A stretch of 64,000 nucleotides of DNA, taken from contig CM034113.1 of the NCBI GenBank assembly GCA_019914945.1, positions 4,940,850 to 5,004,849 on the forward strand, written 5' to 3'. Position 1 is the first letter of the stretch. Each line of letters starts with the position of its first letter. Shown here in pieces: positions 56,268-64,000 of the stretch. A program made the translations under genes and the position numbers. The notes beneath the pieces were generated by a model. The model had not been told where the DNA came from. It made no database searches and saw only the letters and a program-made list of their open reading frames with translations. The stretch comes from Typha latifolia. Its lineage: Eukaryota > Streptophyta > Magnoliopsida > Poales > Typhaceae.

Positions 56268-57248
56268 TGATACGATCACGCCTCTAGCTATGGAGCTTTG
56301 ATACCAGCTTGATACGATCTCGCCTTTTTGGTGAAGGGTCAGTCAATCTCTTCCAATTCTTGATCTGGACTAGATCTGGCACGGAACTTTGAAATAAGAT
56401 CCTGAAATATTTCGCCGTCGGATCGACGTGAAATTTTGATATATTGTAGGCCTGGAAAAAAGCTTTCCAACAAATCAAGTTTCAGGCGCATCGGAGTCGG
56501 GGATATTGAGATATCGTTCGTTTAGTGGACGAACGTCAGGATGCTCTGTTTTGGATCCGTGGATGGAGGTACGAGATCCTAGGTAATGGTGGATGGTGGA
56601 CCGGCGTTAATGTGGTGGCACCGGTGAAAAGTAATGGTGGAAGGGTTGTGGTTGATGGAAGGATTAGGGTAAGTGTGGGATAGATTGGATGAAGGGGGAG
56701 AAGAGGGCCACCCCTAAGAGACTAGGGTGATTAGCCGGACGAGGGAGGTTAGAAGCGGCGTCGCCGGGGATTGAGAGAACGGGAGCGAAGAAGACGAAGG
56801 AGGCAAGACAAAACTCAATCTCAATAATCAATAATCAATTTGGTTGCCTACCACATCCTTTTATAGGCTAACCAACGACTCAAATTAACCCTAAAAACAC
56901 AATTTTCGTCGACCGCGTTCGAACTCGCCCGACCGCGTTCGAACGCACCGAGTTCGCTCTTCTGAATTTGCGAACACGATGCAGGCGTTCGAACGCATGA
57001 TCGAATGCGCCTGTCGGTATTTGCGAACGCGATGCAGGCGTTCACAGTGCGTTCGATCGCACAGTACATTCTCTTCACCACGTTCACAACCCCGTTCACA
57101 AACCGCGTTTGAACTCACTCCACCCGCATTCGAACGCGACTTACAGAAAACTTATTTTAATAGAAATTAAACACTAAAACATGAAACAAAAACACTCCTA
57201 AAGTGAATCCATGCTCGAGACAACGTCGGTGAAGTCCGAATCGTATCA
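56268..57248 (-). repeat. Nested inverted LTR with residual primer site
   Basis: 981 bp inserted into RT with an exact 5-bp duplication GTCGG (56263-56267 and 57249-57253). 57248-56310 is a 939-bp minus-strand LTR (TGATACGATTCGG ... GATCGTATCA) related to the host element's own LTR. It is followed by CTGGTATCAAAGCTCC, a primer site, and about 25 more bases ending GTGATCGTATCA. So it is not a simple solo LTR: a stub of internal sequence and the last bases of the second LTR remain. It carries a TTCGAA cluster at 56915-57135. Confidence 0.9.
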
Positions 57249-58340
57249 GTCGGCTTACTTTAGCAAACTTAACTTAAGAGCCGGGTACCATCAAATCCGC
57301 ATCGACCCGGAAGATGTGCACAAAACGGCATTCCGAACTCACGATGGCCACTATGAGTTTCAAGTCATGCTGTTTGGGCTCACCAATGCACCGACCACTT
57401 CCAAGGGCTGATGAATGACCTTTTCCGCCCGTTGTTGTGTCGGTACGTGCTCGTCTTCTTTGACAATATTCTAGTGTATAGCAGGAATTGGGGCGAGCAC
57501 TTGCGTCATGTGCGTGAGGTGTTGAATATCTTGCGACAAAACCAGTTAAAAGTCAAGATGAGCAAGTGTCTTTGGGGAGAGCCTCGAGTGGAGTACTTAG
57601 GACATATAATCTCAGCAAGAGGAGGGGAAGCCGATCCAAGCAAGATCAAGAATATGGTGGACTTGCGGATTCCCACTAATCAGTGGGAATTGAGGGTATT
57701 CCTTGGGTTGACGGGGTACTACCGGCGATTCGTTGCCAACTATGGCAAAATTGCTGCCCGCTGACCTCCTTACTCAGAAAAGGTGGGTTTCAATGGATGG
57801 GCAAGGCGATGGAGGCCTTCGAAGCCTTGAAGATAGCTATGTCTACCGCTCCGGTTCTAGCACTACTGGATTTCAACAAGCCCTTTGTGATGGAATGCAA
57901 TGCTTCGGGAGAGGGCATTGGAGCAGTTTTAATGCAAGAGGGCATACCAATGGCATATATAAGCAAGACATTGTCAAACCGATCGTGACAACTATCCACC
58001 TACGAGTGCGAAATGCTAGCAATTCTACACGCCGTCACCAAATGATGACCCTACTTGATTGGCCAATTGTTTACTATCCGACGGATCAGCGTAGCTTACC
58101 CTACTTTATGGAGCAACATGTGCACACCTCGGCACAGCAACGGTGGGTCACAAAACTCCTTGGGTATCACTATGAACGAGTGTACAAAAAAGGGATCGAG
58201 AACCGAGCGGCTGATGCCCTTTTGCGCCAACCAGACACAAGTGAGCTCGCCTCTTTTTTCAGCACCAACCTTTCCTCTAATTTCAGATATGTGGGAAACC
58301 AATGCAGATGATCAAATCATGAAGGAGCTTGAGTCAGAGT
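57249..58340 (+). pseudogene. Gypsy RT second part and RNase H
   Basis: RT resumes with [39 protein letters not shown] and TNAP. In the next frame comes the catalytic box VLVFFDNILVYSR, where the second Asp of the usual FxDD is Asn. Then ILRQNQLKVKMSKCLWG, VEYLGHIISARG and LGLTGYYRRFVANYG, and RNase H: APVLALLDFNKPFVMECNAS (first catalytic Asp replaced by Asn), GIGAVLMQEG, AYISKTLSN and ENRAADALLRQ. After RNase H the sequence jumps to the last residues of the chromodomain tail (ELESEFKDRF, then LEDKVAEA): the whole integrase is deleted. Confidence 0.9.
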
Positions 58341-58399
58341 TCAAAGATCGCTTCCTTAATTTCAAACCTTGAGGACAAGGTTGCGGAAGCGTGGTGGAT

Positions 58400-59331
58400 T
58401 GATACAATTTGGACTTCATCGATGTCGTGTCGAGCATGGATTCACTTTAGGGGTGTCTTTATTTCTTGTTTTAATGTTTAATTCTTAAAAAAATAAGTTT
58501 TCTGTATGCCGCGTTTGAATGCAGGTGAAGTACGTTCGAACACGGTTGTGAACGCCTGCATCACGTTTGTACATCTAGAGAGTGTGAACGCCTGCATCAC
58601 GTTCGCAAATCCAGAGAAGTGGGAAATAGGTGCTTTCGGACGCTCGTTTGAACGCTTGCATCGCGTTTGCAAATCTAAAGAAGAGAGAAATATGTGCGTT
58701 CGAATGTGATCGAGCACGTTCGAATGTGGTCGACGAAAATGTACTATTTAGGGTTATTTTTGAATTGTTTGGTTAGTCTCTAAAGGATATGAACGGCAAC
58801 TATAGAGTCATTATTGATGAATTGAGTTTTTGCCTTGCCTCCTTCATCTTCTTTGCTCCCGTTCTCTCGATCCCCGGCGACGCCGCTTCTAACCTCCCTC
58901 GACCAGCCAGTCACCCTAGTCCCTTAGGGGTGGCCCACTTCTCACCCTTCTTCCAATCTATCCAACACTTGCCCTAACAGTTCCATCACCTATAACCCTT
59001 CCACCACCACTTATTCACTGATGTTACCCCATTAACGTCGGTCCACCACCAACCATCATCATCAAGGACCTCGTGCCTCCATCCACGGATCCTAAGATAG
59101 CCTTCCCAAAATTTGTCCACTAATTGGACGATATCTCGAGATCTCAACATCCGATTTGCTTGAAACTTGATTTATTAGAAAGCTCTTTTTCGGGGCTACA
59201 ATATATCAAAATCTCAGATCGATCCGACGGCGGCATCCTTCGGGATCTATTTTTAAAATTTCGTGGCAGATTCTGTACAGATCTAGAAATCGGGAGAGAT
59301 CGAACCTTGGCCTCAAGGGGAGATTGTATTA
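58400..59331 (+). repeat. 3' LTR of the deleted Gypsy
   Basis: Starts TGATACAATTTGGACTTC, just after the pol end, and ends GATTGTATTA (a decayed GTATCA). Contains a palindrome cluster at 58505-58735 with CGTTCGAA- and CGTTTGAA-type sites. No target duplication can be checked because the 5' LTR start is lost. Confidence 0.88.
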
Positions 59332-59620
59332 TGATAGTAAATCCAATAAAGTGTTTGTTACTTGCAAATTTGTTTCGTGTTACTGCTTTTGGTATAGTTT
59401 CTTTAATGTTTGTTAGAACAGGATGATTGTTATTTGTTATTGTTCTTGTTCTTTTCATGTATATATTTGTGGCACCTAATGGTCGTGGTTTTGTATGTCT
59501 ATACTTAGTTTTCATATGTCGTGTTTATTCTTGACAAATGATATTTAACCTTTTTTTCTAGTTTTGCAGGAGGTACATGGAATTAATTAGAGAGACATCA
59601 TATGCTTGCTTTTTTTCCTT
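59332..59620 (+). repeat. Duplication copy B, left part
   Basis: Homologous to about 50821-51085; begins at the Gypsy 3' LTR end and is interrupted by a LINE insertion at about 59621. Confidence 0.82.
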
Positions 59621-60424
59621 TATTTTTTTTTTAAAAGTAAAGGGTCATACCCCGCTATGATTCATTGAGGGGGCAAATTTTACAAGGTGAAACTAAATAC
59701 TACAAATGTCAAAGAAAGTACTGAAGGAAAGTTGACTCTTGGACAGGAAGAGTGCTTTCCACTTCCACTATAGAATTGCTAGTCCGGGGAGAAAGCCAGC
59801 CGGGTCAAGGCCTTAAAAATGAATATTTTTGTTATGTTCTTTCCAGATTTTCCATCAAATCCTGGCCATTATGCATTTCCCATAGCTTCCGAAATAAGGG
59901 AGGGTCCCGTGTAAATTTCCAAGAAGGCCAATAACCTCGCCAAGGGGAAGAGCCAGTCGGAGATCCCTAGCTTGCGTAGTGGTGAAATGGCAGCAGGTTT
60001 CCTTTGTTTGTATGAGGGCAGGTAAACAGGATGTGCTCCACAGATTTACCACCTTTGCCACAAAGAACAATTCGAAGCACTGGTGAAGCCTTTCTTAGCC
60101 ACGTTATCTATTATATGAAGTTTGTTGAGACTCGCAAACCAAAGGAAAACCTGACCTTTGAGATCAATGAGAGGCTCCAAATTCTGCTTGAGTTATGAGA
60201 TCTCAGACCAGAGTTGAGAAAATTGTAGTAAGATTCGTCTGGGAAAGAACTGTGAGCTTTGAATCTCCAAATGATCCAATCTAGGGACTGAGTGGTTGAG
60301 GAACCTTAGATTAGAGCCCTCATCTCCTGAGTCTCTTGGAACATCAGGTATTCTTAGGATAGGGAAAAGAGAGAAGATCTGTGGAGTTCGTCCTCGGAAG
60401 ATCTATGGAGTCTCATCAGATCTA
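59621..60424 (-). pseudogene. LINE 3' end, inserted in duplication copy B
   Basis: Minus-strand LINE tail. A T run at about 59622-59631 (plus strand) is the poly(A) tail. Inside are a CAATGAATCATAGCGGGGTAT-like 3' UTR and the C-terminal zinc-finger region (VEHILF, then TCPHTNKGNLLPFHHY, GYWPSWKF). 5' truncated, as usual for LINEs. Absent from copy A, so it post-dates the duplication. Confidence 0.8.
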
Positions 60425-60780
60425 CTATTATGTGGTTGGTAATTTAGAAATATGGAATAATATTTTTTTTAAGATGCTTTTTGATACTTAAATGTTTATA
60501 TTTCTTCTCGTATATCCGTTATAGTACTCATGCTCTTATATATTTTGTGTTCTCGTTCTTCCAATCTTTATGTCACCTTGTGTCTGAGGTAATATCCTGC
60601 GTATGCCAGGTTATACTCATCCTCTTGTTCACTTCTTGCCTTTCAAATATCTCATTGAAGATTGCAATGGCAGAAACACTGTTTGCAAATCTAGTTGTCA
60701 GCAGTCTATTTGTGATCATTTCCTTGTCATGTTTCAACTTTTTTTCAGTTACAGGTTATTATTGATACAATTCTGATTCA
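60425..60780 (+). repeat. Duplication copy B, right part
   Basis: Homologous to copy A: ATCCGTTATAGTACTC, TTTATGTCACCTTGTGTCTGAGG, CTCATTGAAG, TTGTCATGTTTCAA. It has a single copy of the block that is tandemly doubled in copy A. Confidence 0.85.
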
Positions 60781-61414
60781 GTTACTGGTCATATTTTCTA
60801 TCGTTCTTTTTACTGATGCCAATGTTAGAGCCATGGCAAAGGTCCTGTTTTCATCTTTTTGGTTACTCGTGTGAATTTTCGGTGGTTGCTTTTTATAATG
60901 AATTAATCACTGTCTTAAGAGTCGAAGACATTTGCCAAGTTGCAGTTGAGTCAAACTTCCAGGTGGACGTGCAGGATATAGATCAACTTCTATAAATTTT
61001 ACAGTTAAAAAGCATTGTGATATGCAGGTTATTGAGCTGCCGATAGCCTTACTATCTACTAACTAACACTGATGCATGTGCTATGTGCAGTCCGTGTTAC
61101 TTATTCCTGATTTAATCTTTTGAACGGATATTTGTCATTCTTTCAAGGCTTTGGAGCTTGATAGGTTTTGGTGATAGATTTTGTTATAGAATTGTATTAG
61201 ATGCAAACTCGAGAACTGGTTTTATACTATCTGCCAACACTCCGATAGGCATTTTGCAACTTAATTGTATTTATTTTATGAATTTACAATGTTTGAGTCT
61301 AAAGTTACTGAATTGGGCTTGCTTTTACAATGTTAATCCTAACAAATAATAAAATAATTGTATATCCTAAATTAATTCTTCCATAGTATTTTACTATCTT
61401 TCTTCTCTTCTCTT
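60781..61414. other. Spacer
   Basis: No gene or recognisable repeat. Short open frames lack any domain. Confidence 0.4.
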
Positions 61415-62035
61415 TTCCTTTTACTACCATCACCCATCGTTACCAACCTCTTATTGCTACCACCATTACCACACTAACCACCATTACCGTAATAATTATC
61501 AACACCGCCGCTTTCACCCTAGCTTCGTGATTATAATCATCCTACTACTACTATCCTACAACCACTTATATCATTTTCGCTGTTATTATTGCCACTATAA
61601 CTATCACGTCCATCTAAGCATAACAATCAACACCAACACTTTCAGTACTAGTCTACTCCAATCATCACTTTTACCACTATCACCATTATCACTTTTACCC
61701 TAGCACTATCACCACTTTTAAGTTATCACTTTGGCCATTACCTAAGCAACACCATCATCACCCCATTACCCCATTATTCACCATCATCGGAACCACCACA
61801 CTACTATAACCACCACTTTTTCATTACCATCACCAGTATCACCTTCACGTAAGCACCACCATTACCATTACCATTATCACTACTAACCCATCGTTACTTT
61901 TATCGTCACCACAGCCTCACTACCATGACTATCACCTTCACCATTAACACCATCCCACCACCACCTTACTACTATTCCCTAACTATAACCTTCACGATTT
62001 TCACCACTCTCAAGAACATATCACCTTCACCATAT
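61415..62035 (+). repeat. G-poor CAC/CAT/TAC-rich low-complexity tract
   Basis: About 620 bp built largely from YAY/CAY trinucleotides (ACCATCACC, CACTATCACC, ACCATTACCATTACC) with very few G on the plus strand. It is a degenerate interspersed trinucleotide repeat with no fixed longer period and no gene. Confidence 0.9.
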
Positions 62036-62094
62036 AATTAAGAAAATCTTATGAAAATGTTTACAATATGTATAAAATATTAGAATGGTTCTTT

Positions 62095-64000
62095 TTAACG
62101 AAAGGCAAAAGCCCTATTTCATTGAAATATTAAACAACTAAACAGTAACATAGAGTAAATAAAACTTCATCTACTAACAACTCCATCATATGCCCCAGCA
62201 ACTATAAAACAAAAACCAACTACCAACCAACATCAAAAACAACCCATACTAAATAAAAGAAACATCACAAAAGAAAATCCAAACATAGACAACTACTTTC
62301 CCATAGCAAAAAAACCCAGATTAACCCAGCACTGAAAGGTCTACTACTTAAGATTGTTTACATCAATAGATTAAGAAATTCCTCATAAAGTTTTAAAAAG
62401 AAAATAGAAAAGTTAAAACTGCCAAATTCTACACATCCAAAAGCTCTAGCCACCAGCAGTCTCCTGTTCTTCACTCCAGATCCACCACCTCTCCTAAAAC
62501 TTCTTAGCCTCTTTCGAAGCTTGCCCATTGCAAGAAGATTGTTGTTATTTGATGATTTAAAAAGATCCTATTTCTCTATTTGTCCCAACGATTCTATTGT
62601 TCCTTTTAAGCCAAAGACACCATATCTGGGTCGCAACCCGAATCAACCCCAACTTGGGATCTAGTCCCTTGGGACCTTTCTGTCCTCCAAAAACTATTCC
62701 TTCACTTGATTTTGAAAGTCAGTAAATTCAGTATTCAATCCCACATTGTGAAGAATTCTTTTCACATACCAGCATTTCAAGAATAAATGGTTCACTGTTT
62801 TCTCTTTAGAATAGAAAACACATCCACTAGTACTATTCCATCTTCTTTTGATCAAATTATCTCTAGTAAGAATTTTATTCTGATGCATCAGTCCAAACTT
62901 TTAAAGGGATCTTTAACTTCCAAATGTTTAGTAATCTACTAGCATTATGCCTCCATTATTCAAAAATTTGTAAAGAGATCTAATAGTGAAAATTCCATTT
63001 TGAGAAAACCTACGATACAGAGTATATCTCTCATTTGATTCCTCCTTTTCACACTAGTCTCAACTAGTACTTTCACACCTTGCTCTTTAAGAATTTCTGA
63101 CAAGTTTCTTCTGTATTTTAAATTCCAAGAATGACCATCCCACATCTCTTTTATAATAGCATTCTTATCTCACGCAATATCATATAAGAGTAGCCAATTT
63201 GCACTATCCTATCTAAATTTCAATCTAGAATATGATATTCTAATCACCTCCTCCTGCCTTCCAATTGGCCAATTGGTCCCACATTAAAAATTTGAGCCAT
63301 GTTAACAACCCTTTTCCAAAAAGGAAAAACATGAGCCATATTCCCAACATATGAAAGTCTTGCCTTGGCTCTTTTATAGTATCTTTGTCTTCTGACTTCT
63401 GTCCAAAGGTGATCCTATATAGGCATTTTATAAAAAGAAAGATAGTAAATGGGTATAGAGCTAAGGATATAATTTATCAAAGTAATTTGACTTCCCCACG
63501 AGAGAAGTTTCTCTTTCTACCTCACAAGTCTATTCTCTATCTTATCAATCACTAGACTCTAGACCCTTTTTTGGAGCTTTACTATCATGTAGAGAAAGCC
63601 CAAGATATTTTATGTGTAATTTCTCCACCTAATAATTCAATAATTTTACCAATCTTTATCATTTTTCTTTATTGGTTCCCAAGTATATTAGGAAAATCTT
63701 CTTAAAGTTTATTCTTAGACCTGACACTACCACACATCTTTTTCATTTGCCTTGAGAAATATGAGAGTATCATTAGCGTATTGCAATTTAATTATTCCAT
63801 TCTCTTTCAGATCATCACTAAGAGTACTTAAAAGGTCCTTGGATTTTGCTTGCTCTATCATTCTATTCAAACCATCTGCCACAAACAAAAATAAATAGGG
63901 TGCTAAAGGATCACCTTGCCACTTAAAGTATTTTCCCATGTCACCATTCATGAGCACAACTAAAAAACTAGTAGTTACAGACTACATGACCCAATTAATC
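62095..64000 (-). pseudogene. LINE (L1-type) ORF2, running off the right edge
   Basis: Minus-strand. From the right edge: RT palm GDPLAPYLFLFVADGLNRM (about 63910-63850) and catalytic box LQYANDTLIF (about 63770, YADD changed to YAND). Then the post-RT region, MWDGHSWNLKYRRNLSEIL (63145-63085) and the C-terminal zinc-finger domain (62888-62694: LTRDNLIKRRWN, CVFYSKEKTVNHLFLKCWY). The 3' UTR ends GCTTTTGCCTTTCGTTAAAAA near 62095. Frameshifts are present, and the altered catalytic box argues against activity. Confidence 0.88.

Larger units (their letters stand above)
54778..59331 (+). mobile_element. Deleted Ty3/Gypsy chromovirus with nested LTR
   Basis: Plus-strand element: 5' LTR remnant (54778-54900), primer site (54904-54915), gag-protease (54942-55860), RT split by a nested inverted LTR (56268-57248), RNase H (to about 58290), and 3' LTR (58400-59331). 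The central gag domain and the whole integrase are absent. The 5' LTR has lost its start and an internal block of about 390 bp relative to the 3' LTR. It is non-functional in every module. Confidence 0.9.

Noticed and set aside
1..64000. Organellar DNA insert, rRNA or tRNA genes
   Set aside because: I looked for organelle-like gene stretches and tRNA cloverleafs on both strands by eye and saw none; a covariance-model scan was not possible here.

Overview
The window is nuclear DNA of a flowering plant. It holds an intronless plant-type pentatricopeptide-repeat (PPR) gene, a MYB-type gene, and a dense nest of plant transposon lineages: Copia including Sirevirus-like elements, Ty3/Gypsy chromoviruses, LINE/L1, Mutator-like, hAT and MITEs. 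Species cannot be named from the sequence. About 85-90% of the window is repeat-derived and most of it is decayed. I see no tRNA, rRNA, CRISPR array or organellar insert.

Layout. 1-2396: 5' half of a minus-strand Gypsy element running off the left edge. 2397-6020: plus-strand LINE and Copia pol remnants. 6024-10000 and 14575-18523: two related minus-strand gag-only Sirevirus-like elements, separated by a LINE (10436-12365), a Gypsy LTR (12560-13831) and an unclear retroelement ORF. 18560-20562: Copia integrase scrap joined to a decayed hAT. 20572-22554: two LTRs of one family, the second a clean solo LTR. 22555-25230: AT-rich DNA with a hAT-like non-autonomous element. 25240-30095: a complete but mutated Mutator-like element (72-bp terminal inverted repeats, 9-bp target duplication) that also carries a GRF zinc-finger-like gene.

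30994-31875 is an open MYB-like gene with an odd N-terminal repeat and two deletions in its DNA-binding repeats. Its 3' flank (31871-32520) duplicates the 3' flank of the PPR gene (47706-48590). 32521-37255 holds LINE, hAT and LTR fragments. 37256-44335 is one minus-strand chromovirus split by a 2.87-kb solo LTR and a 653-bp hAT MITE, both with clean target duplications. The PPR gene (44661-46949, 762 codons) is the one clearly intact conserved gene; it resembles Arabidopsis At3g53360 (PCMP-E86), an organelle RNA-processing factor of the PLS/E class.

Downstream of the PPR gene lie a solo LTR with a palindromic minisatellite (48935-49923), a small MITE, and a second segmental duplication (50821-51745 versus 59332-60780) whose copies are separated by a hAT (51751-54777) and a deleted Gypsy (54778-59331) carrying a nested inverted LTR. 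The right end is a 620-bp G-poor tract and a minus-strand LINE leaving the window.

The two host-like genes do not obviously work together; what links them is the duplicated 3' flank. The most unusual signals are recurrent GTTCGAAC palindrome arrays in LTRs of unrelated lineages, a run of six consecutive hairpins inside one solo LTR, and the repeat-extended MYB gene.
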